64,000 bases of DNA from the NCBI GenBank assembly GCA_013368445.1, contig JAACJO010000015.1, positions 868,001 to 932,000 of the forward strand, given 5' to 3'. Source of the stretch: Leucocoprinus leucothites. Lineage: Eukaryota; Basidiomycota; Agaricomycetes; Agaricales; Agaricaceae. Positions 43,428-54,205 of the stretch are shown here, piece by piece. The first letter of the stretch is position 1, and the number at the start of each line of letters is the position of its first letter. Position numbers and translations under genes: made by a program. The notes beneath the pieces are model-generated. The model was not told the DNA's origin. It saw only the letters and a program-made list of their open reading frames with translations, and did no database searches.

Positions 43428-44681
43428 TCAAATACGATACACCCTCTTGGCGTTCTCTCTCGCCGTCGTCATAACCCTCTCCGCGGTCCACTCTTCTTGA
43501 TTAGCAACGTTAGCCACAAACTCTGCAACCCAAGGAATCATAGCCGAATGACAGATTGGCAATTTTCTACTTTTAAGAGATTCACCGTCGAGGGTAGAAG
43601 GGAGTGAGGAGTAGAGATTAGCGGGGATCATATATGGGGCGTCTGTTTCTAGTAGGATTCGGAGCTGGGAAGAGGAAGAGATGAGGTTTTGAACAACTTG
43701 GGATGTGGAGAGGTTTGATGCGTAGGTTATTACGCCTGTCAAGGTGTGAGTAAGTGAGAAAGGGAGGGGGAGGGAGGACGGACCGGTGATGCCGATGTAG
43801 AGATTGGGAAAGTGTGCGAGGAGGTTGGATGCAAAGCCAGGCGAGTCTGTGAAGCAGTGTATGTGGATCTAGAAAGCGAATGAGCTAGAGGATGGAATAG
43901 TGTTGCGTTACGCACTGGATGATCTTTAGGGACCTCTTCTTTCAAGATGGCCTCTGTGTCGTCGTCCGCTTCTCTGGTGTGTATAGTCAAAGGTTTACCG
44001 AGACGGATGGCATGCTTGAGTTGACGACGGAATACAGAACGTTGGACGTCGCGTGGAGAGAGGTCGTAGTGGTAGTCGAGGCCCATCTCGCCCCAGCCAA
44101 CGCAGCGTGGATGGGACATGGCTTCTATGCTGTGGAGAGAGATCAGCGCGTGTTGATTGAGGAGGGAAGGAGGCGGACATCTCGGCTTCGACTTCATCGG
44201 TGTAGTGTTTTGCTTCGTGGCTGGACGAGACATTAGATTATGAAGTGGTGGGTTTTAAAAACTCACGGATGGACGCCTAATTGTGTATGAGCGCTTGCTA
44301 TTTGAATGACAGGGACCACGTACCCATTACGAACCAGTACTCGATTCCATCCCATTTACTCTTTCGATCTTCAGCGTTAATAGCAGAATCGGCAAACTCG
44401 CGCCATAGCTTGCGCACAGGTGCCTCACACCAGACATCGATGATCGATTCGACATTTCGACCTGCGTAAAAGCCACGCAGAAAATCAAAGACAGTCTCGT
44501 GCTTGGCTTGTTTGTAACGCTGGCGGTAAGACTCGAACGTGGAAGCGAGATGAGTATGGGTATCGACGATGGGAGTGGTAGACGGCGGTGTAGGCAAGAG
44601 GAGCCAGTTCTCGGAGGGGGTATTTGATTTTTTCTTGCCCATGGCGCGTGCAGATGCGTGAAAGGCTCGTGTGAGGGACAT
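43428..44681 (-). CDS. TatD-like metal-dependent hydrolase
   Basis: This gene starts at 44681 with a basic, Ser-rich leader (MSLTRAFHASARAMGKKKSN) that may target mitochondria. Motifs follow in order: V-D-T-H-T-H-L (metal-binding HxH), G-V-H-P-H-E-A, G-W-G-E-M-G-L-D-Y-H-Y, I-H-T-R-E-A-D-D, I-H-I-H-C-F-T-D-S-P, and L-E-T-D-A-P-Y-M. These are the metal ligands and signature strings of the TatD deoxyribonuclease family, which act on DNA ends in repair or DNA breakdown. The motif V-H-P is encoded by a 10-nt microexon (44267-44276). Introns near 43880 and 43740 join the other blocks. It diverges from the F-box gene at 44746 across only 64 bp. Confidence 0.87.
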
Positions 44682-44745
44682 GTGGAGTAAGCGTGGGAAG
44701 GGTATATAATATTAAGTGGTGTGGTTTGTAGCAAAGGAGGGTTTA
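44682..44745. promoter_or_regulatory. Short divergent promoter with TATA-like core
   Basis: 64 bp separate the two ATG codons. The near-symmetrical ggtatataatattaa at about 44700 could serve as a core element in both directions. Confidence 0.5.
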
Positions 44746-46776
44746 ATGGAAGAGGTGGTGTTCCTGACTGCGACGGTGCAGCGACTCGACTCTGAGATCG
44801 CAAGACTAAATTCTGCCCGTGCTGCTCTCCTCAGAAGACTCAATGCCATCCGTCCCATCTCTCGCGCTCTTCCTCCAGAAACTCTTGCTCTCATCTTTGC
44901 TGCGGCTGCCCAACCACCTTCTTCCTCTTCCTCTACCACGAAATCACCCACTTCTAGGGCATCTCCACTCCTTATCGGCTCTGTGTGCTCTCATTGGCGC
45001 CAGATAGCATGGTCTACACCCATCTTGTGGACGTTTACGGATCCTGTTCCCATTCATCGCAACGCTCAACCCTCTGATGCACATTTGCTCAGACTCTACT
45101 TTGCCAATGCCCGTGCACTTCCTATCCATGTCCAGATCAAACTCGACAGACTATCTTCTTCACCCTCTGCCTCTTCAGAAGAAATCCTTCGGGCCGTCTT
45201 TATCGAAAACTCGCACAACATCGCTTCCCTCGTTTGCACATCCAAATCTTCCCTCCGCCAACGATGGGCCATGCTCGCTCCGAAACTCACACATGCTCAG
45301 TTTCCGCAGCTGAGAAAAGTGGAGATTAGCTTGCGAGGGGCGCCCCTGTCGAGATACGACGAGGCGATGTTTGTCAATGCGCCGGTGTTGACGAGGATAT
45401 CGTTTATGGGGTATCATCTACCTCATGAGACGCTACGGCTTTGGGAACAAATGACGGTGTTAGAGTTGAGTGCGCTTCCTGCGAGTCAGTGTTTAGAGAC
45501 ACTGGTCAAGTGCACACGACTCCAAGAGTTTCGATGTACCTCTCCTCGTCCGCCGCATCGATCTGTAGACGTCGTGATGCACAACCCATCTACTCAAGTC
45601 GTCGAGCTAGAGCATTTGACGAAATTTGAGTGGGTGGGTTCGTTGGCGGACTGGGATGTGTTTTTGTATACCTATGTTCGTTTACCGAATTTGCGGCATT
45701 TGGTGCTGGGGCTTTCGCATCCCTTGTCACGGCCGCTTACCGATACCCCTCTTCTTCCATTACAGCCACCCGTACCCCAACCGCCACCACCAAATGCTGT
45801 TGCTGTTGTTGTTCCCCCTGCCGCTGCTCCACCTGCTCCAGCAGCAGCAGCCCCTGCCCCTGTTCCTGTTGTCCCTGCCGCCGCTGCCAACCCTCCCGAT
45901 CCAGTACCACCTCCACTACCACCCACAACCGACCCATCCCTTTGGAAATCCTTTCTCCTTCACACAAAATCCCTCCACACACTCGAACTCTCTGTATTCC
46001 ACTCTGCCGACGAATGGCTAGATGTATTCGACATCGTTGGCTCTACACTTCATACTCTCAAATTTACCGCGTTTAGAGATGCGGAGGAGACAGTGAGAGT
46101 GTTGAGAGGGCTGTTGTTTACGTATGACGTGCTTCCCGCTGGTGAGGTGAGAGGGAGGGAGGAAGGAGAGGAGAGGAGGAATTGTTTACCGGCTTTGAAG
46201 ACGTTGCATGTCGCGTTGGATTTACATCCGGAGAGAGCGAGGGTGGTGTTGGATGTGCTGTGCTCGAGACGTATACGACCACTTGCTGCTGTTCCTCCTC
46301 CTATACAGGTGGTGGATTCGGATACGGTGACGTTGGCGAGTACGATTTCATCGGTGTCGACTGTGTCAAACTCTTCCTCTTCGGCGGGGAGTAGTGTATC
46401 GGGAGGAGAGGTCGATCCGAATGATTGGTTGGCTGATCCGAGGGTTGATGATGAGATTTGGGCGGATCGTGTGAAGGATGGTGATGATCCATCACGTTCA
46501 CTTGAATGTGGCACACCCACCACCTCGACATCGACATCATCACCCACTTGTACCTATACCACCACCTCGACGTCAACAATATCACTACCCAATAACGACA
46601 ACCCCACGACAAAATCAAACGCGCGTAGTAGTAGTAGTATGAGAACGCGACTCGAACATGCTACTATCAAATGCTGGCCATTTGGTTTCGAGTTTGGAGA
46701 GAGGGAGAGGAGTGTGTGCGAGTTGTTGCGAAGGAGTGGGATGGTGTTGGAAGTGTTGGGTGGGGCTGGTGAGTGA
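44746..46776 (+). CDS. F-box protein with Pro/Ala-rich insert
   Basis: This 676-residue protein starts at ATG 44746 (MEEVVFLTATVQRLDSEIAR, a coiled coil). The F-box-like domain follows: A-L-P-P-E-T-L-A-L-I-F, then I-G-S-V-C-S-H-W-R-Q-I-A-W-S-T-P-I-L-W. Leucine-rich sequence continues to about residue 340. A strongly Pro/Ala/Val-rich insert (P-P-P-N-A-V-A-V-V-V-P-P, about 45770-45920) interrupts it. The C-terminal third contains a Ser-rich linker and ends leucine-rich. The expected role is an SCF-type substrate adaptor. The part from about 46190 onward, with the downstream flank, is duplicated at 52268-52820 in a dead form. Confidence 0.83.
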   Translation: MEEVVFLTATVQRLDSEIARLNSARAALLRRLNAIRPISRALPPETLALIFAAAAQPPSSSSSTTKSPTSRASPLLIGSVCSHWRQIAWSTPILWTFTDPVPIHRNAQPSDAHLLRLYFANARALPIHVQIKLDRLSSSPSASSEEILRAVFIENSHNIASLVCTSKSSLRQRWAMLAPKLTHAQFPQLRKVEISLRGAPLSRYDEAMFVNAPVLTRISFMGYHLPHETLRLWEQMTVLELSALPASQCLETLVKCTRLQEFRCTSPRPPHRSVDVVMHNPSTQVVELEHLTKFEWVGSLADWDVFLYTYVRLPNLRHLVLGLSHPLSRPLTDTPLLPLQPPVPQPPPPNAVAVVVPPAAAPPAPAAAAPAPVPVVPAAAANPPDPVPPPLPPTTDPSLWKSFLLHTKSLHTLELSVFHSADEWLDVFDIVGSTLHTLKFTAFRDAEETVRVLRGLLFTYDVLPAGEVRGREEGEERRNCLPALKTLHVALDLHPERARVVLDVLCSRRIRPLAAVPPPIQVVDSDTVTLASTISSVSTVSNSSSSAGSSVSGGEVDPNDWLADPRVDDEIWADRVKDGDDPSRSLECGTPTTSTSTSSPTCTYTTTSTSTISLPNNDNPTTKSNARSSSSMRTRLEHATIKCWPFGFEFGERERSVCELLRRSGMVLEVLGGAGE

Positions 46777-47985
46777 GTGGGTGAGTGGGTGTGGATTTTG
46801 ATTTTTTTTTTATGTTGAGTGGAGAGGGTGTAATATGTTGTACTTAGTTGCGTTGTATGTTGGGAGGTTGTAAAGTGTATGTAACTATGTTGGTTATGGG
46901 TATGCGGTAGGATAATTCTAGAATCCCCTTTGATGAAGGCATTTGATATGACTTGTGGATTTGAAAAGAAAATCTTATGCTGTATGGTAGTCCACTATTT
47001 TGTGTAATATAACACCACCAAAGTCGAGGCGCTCGGTTCTCGTGAAATCTACAAACGTGCGGGAGTCTGAGCTATTCAAGTCGTTCGGGTTGGGTTTGTA
47101 GTAGGTGAGGAGCGAGTTGAATGGGTGGTACTGGAGGAATGGATAAAGTGATGGGTACAAGTAAAGGATTGCACTGTAGAATTCTAGCGTCTCAGAGACT
47201 AGGATCGGCGCATTTCTTGTTTCTGAGTTATAATAGCCGTTTGTTCGCATGCACCGCTTGCTGTGTGGCAGGATTGAAAGGAACTGATATGCTATTGAGC
47301 GAAAGGCTGTTACCTAGTACGCTACTCGACGTGTCTTTAGGGAAAATGATATATAACCCAGGGTCTACTGGCATTGACCCCTATCATCTTATTCTTGTAA
47401 CCATCTAGTTTCATTAATTCACTCTGATCTCTTACTTGGGATCATATCTACAAATAAGTTGGCCCTCCCAAGGCGGCACTAATCACCCCAGTTTGGCACC
47501 TTGGGCCACCTGGTGCGGATGTAAAAATATGTCATTTTTGTTTGCTCTGGGCCTATTGGGAGTGTCAGGTAAAGATTTGTGCGCCAACCTTGCTTGGGCG
47601 AGAGATCTGGTCTTACCCACCTGCACCGCTGATTTGATACTATGCAGCATGACTATATTATTAGGGGGCGCTCAAAACCATGGTGAATTTCCTCGGCGAC
47701 CGTGCACGTGTGACACTGGAGAGTCCTCAAGGAAATCAAATTCCATCGACGTGCCGCACACCTAACTGCTCTGTATGCCACCAGAGTTCTTCCGGAAGGG
47801 TACGGTGTTATTTTTTCGTACATCGTTAGACGTCGAGCATGAAGAAACATTGAAAGGATCGTTCGTCTGACCTAATCCCATGACCGCAGTCTGACAGGAG
47901 CACCACCTTGCGATATCGACGCTTGGCGTTGAGAAGCGTAAGAGCTGAGCGTCGATTTCTGTTTAGTGGACCAGGAATTGCCAAG
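46190..47985 (+). repeat. Left copy of 1.8-kb direct duplication
   Basis: It spans the last 590 bp of the F-box gene plus about 1.2 kb of downstream non-coding sequence. It aligns in order with 52268-54100, for example at gtgcgccaaccttgct (about 47580 and 53698) and cctaatcccatgaccgcagt (about 47873 and 53993). The copies are diverged, with many indels. Confidence 0.8.
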
Positions 47986-48719
47986 GAACGAAGCAAGTGC
48001 GATTTCTCGTACCAGGGCAGAACGATATAGCCGGAAGTCGGGAGAAATAATGGAGAAATGGTACAGTATGGTCTGGTGTTGGGAGAAGTAATGGGGACGT
48101 TGGAACAATGCCGACAGATTTCCGAGCTCTGTGTAGATGCCTGCAATCTAGCTATATCCAGTAAAATTTCGGTCTTTTATCCCTTCATTTCTGTTCCTAT
48201 ACATCGTGGGTTTTGGCTGTTCTTTTCTTGTTTTCATGCATATGACCGCGAATGACCTAAGTATGTCCCGAACTGGGTTCAAGGAGAAAAGGCGGAAACA
48301 TCACCGGTACTATTTTGTGGTGTCACGGAAAAGTTCTGAGTCACTCCTTAAACGTCATGTGCTCATACCACAACTACCAGCGCGGAAATATGATTGGTCT
48401 TTGCTTCTTTGTCGTGCGGGCCAAATTCCGAAGCAAATAAGCAAACAAACTAACAAACCCTACACTCTACCATGGATAAATTATTAGGCATAACGATTTA
48501 GCCAAAGCGACCCGAAGCGACCGACCTGCAATTCATAACTGTACTCTGGTGATCTTCCTCGTTGACATTGAGCAGCTGTACTTCTCCTATGGCCCCAACA
48601 TCGAACCTCCGTTACTCATTCACCATTTCCCGCCATTTCTCCAGCCAGCGTCCCTTGCAAGTATAAAGGCGCATGATAGACGAAGAAAATGTTCCTCACC
48701 ACCACAGGTATCTCCCATA
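47986..48719. promoter_or_regulatory. Upstream region of the GH62 gene
   Basis: 734 bp without a gene. A TATA-like tataaag lies at 48662-48668, about 55 bp before the ATG at 48720. Confidence 0.45.
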
Positions 48720-50035
48720 ATGCTTCACGCTCTTATAGTTCTTTCGATGACAATCTCGGTCGCTTTGGCCGGTGTACCCCTCTGGGGACAGTGCGGCGGC
48801 GTACGTATTGAATCATCGCTCATCGCACGCTCTTTGCTGACTTTCGGAATATAGCAAGGCTACACGTATGATTGATTTATTTGCACAATGGCCACAGAGC
48901 TGATTAACCGTTCTTTTAGTGGCCTAACAGCATGTGACGAGGGTGTATGTACGGCCTCAAACCGTGAGTGACAGCTAATGTTGGAGTTGTAGTAGTCATT
49001 GCTAAATCGTATCCAGAATGGTACTCCCAATGCATTCCGGGCTCAGCTGGGTCGACGTCGACGGCTGCTACGACCGCCGTTCCTAGCAGTAGCGCAAACC
49101 TCCCCACCAGCTACAAATGGAGCTCGAGCGGCCCACTCATTGGCCCTAAGTCAGATGGCCGAAACATCGCTGCACTCAAGGATCCCTCCATCGTATACTA
49201 TAACGGCAAATACCACGTCTTCGCAAGCACCGCGACCGCCGCAGGCTACAACATGGTCTACCTGAGCTTCACTGACTTCAATCAGGCAGGATCAGCGACC
49301 TATTATTACCTCGACCAGACCCCGATCGGTTCAGGCTACCGTGCTGCCCCCCAGGTGTTCTTCATGGCTCCGCAGAACAAGTGGTACCTTATCTACCAGA
49401 ATGGTAATGCGGCATACTCGACCAACTCCGACATCAGCAACCCGGCGGGTTGGTCGGCGCCTAAGAACTTCTACAGTGCTATGCCCAACACTATTAAGAA
49501 CAACATCGGTAGCGGCTTCTGGGTCGACATGTGGGTCATTTGCGACTCATCCAACTGCCACCTCTTCTCCTCCGACGATAACGGTCACCTCTACCGCTCG
49601 CAGACGTCAGTCGGTAACTTCCCCAACGGCATGAGCGAACCGGTCATTGCGCTCCAGGACGCCAAGAACAACCTCTTTGAGGCGTCCAACGTCTACAAAG
49701 TTGGCGATACCTATCTCCTCGTCGTCGAGTGCATCGGTAGCGATGGTCGCAGATACTTCCGCTCCTGGAGCTCGAACAGCTTGAGCGGCTCATGGAGTCA
49801 GCTCGCTGCATCGCAGTCCAACCCATTTGCGGGTGCCAGCAATGTTGCATTCAGCGGTACCGCCTGGACAAAGGATATCAGCCATGGTGAGCTGGTCCGC
49901 ACGAACGTTGATCAGACCATGTCCGTCAGCACGTGTGGTATGCGCTACCTTTACCAAGGTATCAACCCCAGCGCTGGCGGTGACTACAATTCACTCCCTT
50001 GGAGGCTCGCCCTCCTTACCCAAACCAGTTGCTAA
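48720..50035 (+). CDS. CBM1-GH62 alpha-L-arabinofuranosidase
   Basis: The signal peptide MLHALIVLSMTISVALAG leads into an N-terminal cellulose-binding CBM1 split over several small exons: W-G-Q-C-G-G-Q-G-Y-T, A-C-D-E-G-V-C-T, and P-E-W-Y-S-Q-C-I-P. A Ser/Thr/Ala linker follows, then a GH62 domain of about 300 residues: Y-K-W-S-S-S-G-P-L-I, L-K-D-P-S-I-V-Y-Y-N-G-K-Y-H (catalytic-base region), G-F-W-V-D-M-W-V-I, and N-L-F-E-A-S-N-V-Y-K (acid Glu region). It ends near P-W-R-L-A-L-L-T-Q. GH62 enzymes remove arabinose side chains from arabinoxylan outside the cell; CBM1 anchors them to cellulose. The catalytic domain lies in one long exon. The gene sits inside a pair of direct duplications. Confidence 0.92.
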
Positions 50036-50239
50036 TCCGTAATTCGGACAAATGTCGGTTTGGAATGCAAGGTTTCTTACGCATTCTGCTATTTTGTATC
50101 GTATCGAATTGAAGTAGCGATATTTGTTATGAATGACTTGTACCGGGCTTGAAAAATATGCAACAAATGTTCTTTTGACACCTTATGGAGGATAGATCAC
50201 GAGTCCCAAATTCAGTAAATCACCGGCAATGAAAGCACG

Positions 50240-50891
50240 CACCTAGTCCGAGAATAACCAGCAGAGGTCGAGTATAGCCCTTGAGCAATAACTCCTGGCA
50301 AGGCTCGACAATGAGTTGCCTGAATTATGATTGCCGGCTGGTATCGAGGATTCCGGGATCTTGGGCGAGGCACTCAGTGGTGATACATTTATAGCCTGGA
50401 TGATGAACAGCTCTTGGATAGGCCGGGGTGGGTACCATTCGATCAGAATCATTCCAATGATTGGAACGCGAGAAAAAGAAGGAGGCACCGAGATATCCAG
50501 AAGCTGTAAAACCTTCTGCAATCGTCTGAGCAACCACAGTCTTTCTTATTCCGGCAAGACCTAGCACCCGGAGCATCTGCCAGGGTCGCTGAGGGTTGTT
50601 ATACCACTGTAGTATGCAACTCCGCAGACCGAGTCGTGAATCAGGATGGCATCGAGAGGGATCGCGGTCGGATGAGTTAAACTCGGCTCCGGTTGGGCGC
50701 TTTTGCTCGAGGAGTTGGATAACTTGGCAGTCAACGTCAGTGACAAAAGCAAAAATATGACTAGTTCTACCCACCCGTCTCACTAGATCGGATGATCTAA
50801 GATATAATACCTGGGTTGCACAGAACAAAATTACGTGTATGTGGAAGAAGTCGGGTATCGCTCTATCCTGGGTTGTAAGGTCTGTGTACAT
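50240..50891 (-). pseudogene. NACHT-type NTPase relic
   Basis: One minus-strand frame resembles the N-terminal part of fungal NACHT/STAND proteins: F-N-S-S-D-R-D-P, then R-V-L-G-L-A-G-I-R-K-T-V-V-A-Q-T, L-G-A-S-F-F-F-S-R-S-N, and L-A-Q-D-P-G-I-L-D. The Walker A motif has Arg where the glycine before Lys is expected. A stop follows at about 50336, and the later L-L-V-I-L-G-L-G string lacks the Asp residues of Walker B. Nothing recognisable continues beyond 50240. It cannot work as an NTPase. Confidence 0.65.
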
Positions 50892-51435
50892 AATGGTTTG
50901 CGTGGATAAAATATATCTGGAGAAACTAAATTTTGTATTTTATGGCCTATCGTTATAAGAATCCATTCGCACAATACTAGAAGCAGAAGATGTTTGAGCC
51001 ATCCATCAAGCATTTCGCATCCTGTTGGCCGGACGCGAGCGCAACAGTCGGGGGAGGTAAACCGCGACAGAAATGATTTGAGGAGTGGTAGAAGCATGGG
51101 GGGCGGGTGTTCGTAAGTGGCAATAAGCACCGAATGTCAACGGCAGGTATCATTCGTCTTTTAATAACAAATATAATGCTGCGTACTCTGACTGTGTTTG
51201 ATACTGGCCGACATGTGACATTGGCTGCGGGAATAGGTCAATCAAAGATAACGGCCGCTGAACCTGTGAGTCGATGAAGCCGTGGAGCCGTGTTGAGGTA
51301 GGGAGCCCGAGGTGGGAGAAATAATGTTTGAATATCACTGAGAAGGAATTGATGATATTACATCACTAGAGATACAGCCATCGACGGGTAGCGAACGTTT
51401 GTGTAAGAATACAGTGAGTCATTGTAGACAATTCG
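50892..51435. other. Intergenic, no gene seen
   Basis: No supported coding signal between the NACHT relic and the orphan gene. Confidence 0.45.
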
Positions 51436-52187
51436 TTAACATGCTTGAGGCGTCCATTGGGATGAATGATCTAGCGAGGGACGAGAGTAGGCGGCCGCAT
51501 TATAGTAAAAATCAACGCTATTGAGCTGAGACTTGTGACAGCCATGCTTTTGCCCAGCGACAGGGTTAACGAGCCCTAGTCCCCCATTGAAGGTAAAATT
51601 AGGCCCTTTTGTAGGCGAAGAGGGTCGATTTACAGGTGGAAGTGGAAGGCCCAATGCGAGAGTATTCATATTGGACTTCTGATCCCAAAAGCTGTTCATT
51701 TATCAGCCCCGTACGTTAAACCGAGATCGGCTGACTGACCTGTGCTTTGTTATGACAGGTCTATTGTAATCACACTTTGATGCTCGAACTGTGGCATCAA
51801 GGTCGTAGGTTGGTGCATGACGACTAGTTAGGAGAAAGAAGGAACAGTCAGGCGAAGCGTTCGGTAGCACTGTGGGTCGGCGAGTGTGCTGCTTTCATTG
51901 GTAAAATTAAGAGTAAATAAGAGGATCGAAATACCTGACGTCGCCGCAGTGCTGTCCGCGTCCAGCGCAAACCATCAAGATCATGGAACTCGATCTTTGC
52001 GGACATAAATGAGCCAAGGAGAGACTGACGCTGTTCCTATAGTTATCTTTAGATTAAAGGGAAACTGAATGTAAAGGATCCATACCTCTGTCATGACGAG
52101 ACCTTCCGCATCTTCTAGGTGCTGCTCCCTCTCAAGCTCAAGGAGCCGATATCTGCGAAGTTGTTGGCGAGACATAAAGAAGGCCAT
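51436..52187 (-). CDS. Four-exon gene of unknown function
   Basis: Four exons join in phase to 202 residues: 52086-52187, 51935-52036, 51740-51888 and 51436-51691. Introns of 49, 46 and 48 nt all have GT/AG ends, which together argue strongly for a real gene although no single frame is long. The N-terminus is charged and helical (MAFFMSRQQLRRYRLLELER), and a second exon continues it (E-Q-R-Q-S-L-L-G-S-F-M-S-A-K-I-E-F-H-D). The third exon has T-Y-D-L-D-A-T-V-R-A-S-K-C-D-Y-N-R-P. The C-terminus is Pro/Asn/Tyr-rich (L-G-L-P-L-P-P-V-N-R-P-S-S-P). There is no signal peptide or membrane segment. I recognise no family. The neighbours are accessory (NACHT relic, GH62). Confidence 0.6.
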
Positions 52188-52267
52188 GAAAGGAGAATGA
52201 GTTCAACATCAAAGACTCAACATTGACCGCTACACGTGAGGTGACATTTCGTGACAGTACATGTGTC

Positions 52268-52535
52268 ATGGTTTGAAGACATTACATGCGACCCTGGATT
52301 TATATCCGGAGAGAGTGGTACGGGAGGTGGTGTTCTAGATGTATACGACCGCTTGTCTCTGTCCTCCTCCTCCTCCTCCTATACAGGTGGTGGATTTGGA
52401 TACGATGACGTGGGCGAGCACGATGTCCTCGGTGTCGACTGTGTTAAACTCTTCATCCTCGGGAGTAGTGTGTTGGGAGGGGAGGTCGATCCGAATGATT
52501 GGTTGGCTGATCCGAGGGCTGATTATGAGATTTAG
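52268..52535 (+). pseudogene. F-box gene 3' fragment, truncated copy
   Basis: It matches the Ser-rich linker region of the gene at 44746 (about 46190-46460), sharing T-G-G-G-F-G-Y and the N-D-W-L-A-D-P-R string in shifted frames. It ends in stops around 52535. No F-box domain is present, so it is a dead fragment carried by the duplication. Confidence 0.72.
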
Positions 52536-54100
52536 GCGGTTGGTATGAAGAGTGATTAATGATACATCGCGTTGACTTAAATGTGGTATCCCCATCACCT
52601 CGGGGTCGATATCACCCACTTATACCCATACCACCTCGAGGTCAATACCTCTACCCAGTAACGACAACCCCTCGACAAAATCAACTGCACGTAGTATGAG
52701 AGCACGAGCCTAACACGCTACTATCACATGCTGATCATTTTGTTTCGAGTTTGGAGAGAGAGGGAGAAGAGAGTGTTTGTATCGTTGAGAAGGAGTGTGG
52801 ATGGTGTTGGAGGTATAGTGGGTGGCTGGCGAGTGAGAGGCGATTTGTTAGGTAGAACTTTCCCTTTTCCGACTGAATGGGGCCGAGAAGACGTAATATG
52901 TTGTACGTGTGTGTATGCTGGAATCTCACCGGGGTTGTAAGTGTATGAACTAGCTGGTTATTTACCCTAGATTATTCTCCTTCTAGGATTGAGGGAAACT
53001 CTTTTCTTTACGGTAGTCTCCGCTGAACTTGGGAGCGTCTTTTGCTGTTTGGTGTAGTATGGCACCGGAGCCGAGTCAATCGACTCTCTCTTGAAATCTG
53101 CAAAGTTGGGGTAGTGAGGTATCAGTTGTGTTTGTCAGGTGAGAACAGCCTGAGTGACAGGTTGACTCGAGTATTTAGGCAGTCACTGTAACGCAAGAGC
53201 CGACAAGCATGCACCGGGTCTTCATCTGATACATAAATACCATGATCCCACCGCCCTCGTTGGGCCACGCAACTGACCGATTTCCTGACGTCTCATTTTG
53301 CCGTATATTGGTATTGAGGCGAGAGGCTTTGAGATCGATATTGGCTCAACGAGTGCGTTTCGAAATTCTAATAATTGTTTATACTGATGTATCGCTCGCT
53401 GCCAGTGAGTGTCGAGGGAATTGACATGCAGCTGAGCGAAAAGGCGATATGTAGTGCGTTTAGGGAAACTTTGTTTGGCCCAGAGTTCACTTCGCCTACT
53501 GACATTTTAATCGCCATCATCCTACTATTGTAATAATATATTTTCGCTAATTCATTGTGAACTCTTGCTTGAACCATATCTACATTTATGACAAGCCCCA
53601 CCGGCAAGTCACTGTAAATCACCCGATTTGGGGCCTCAGACCATCTGGTGAGTAAAAAATGTCATTTGCGATTTGTTATTGGGAGTGGGTAAAATTTGTG
53701 CGCCAACCTTGCTCGAACGAGATCTATGTAGTCCGTCCACCTGAGTTACTGATTTAAGAACTATACGGGGCGACTATAAGTCTTTGGAACCATCGGGATT
53801 CTTAAAATCACGTTAACCATTTTTTTTAGCCTTGGGATTCATTCTCTCAGTGACCGTGCATGCGAAGAGCCCCAAGGAAATCAACCCCACCGATGTATCG
53901 CATAACCGACGTATGTCACAAGGTCTTCTGGAGGAGAGTTGTACGGCCTTAGAGGTCGGGTATGGGGAAGCAGCGAAGGTACTGTCGCCCGACCTAATCC
54001 CATGACCGCAGTCTGAACAACACATCAACTTGCAGATGAACGCATGGCGCTGAGGAAGCGTGAGAGCCGAGTGACCACTTTTTCTATTTCTGTTTATAGT
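52268..54100 (+). repeat. Right copy of 1.8-kb direct duplication
   Basis: Direct, diverged copy of 46190-47985. It ends about 100 bp before the amino acid permease gene at 54206. Confidence 0.8.
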
Positions 54101-54205
54101 CAACCTACACACGTCTATACCTACATAGATAAGAAAGTTACATCTCCAACTAATGAGAATTTACCCTCTTCCCACCTTTCTCTTACGTTCTCCAGTTAGC
54201 TCCAC

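Noticed and set aside
45672..46618. Antisense Gly/Ala- and Pro/Ser-rich frames over the F-box gene
   Set aside because: Shadows of the Pro/Ala-rich insert and the Ser-rich linker of the sense gene.
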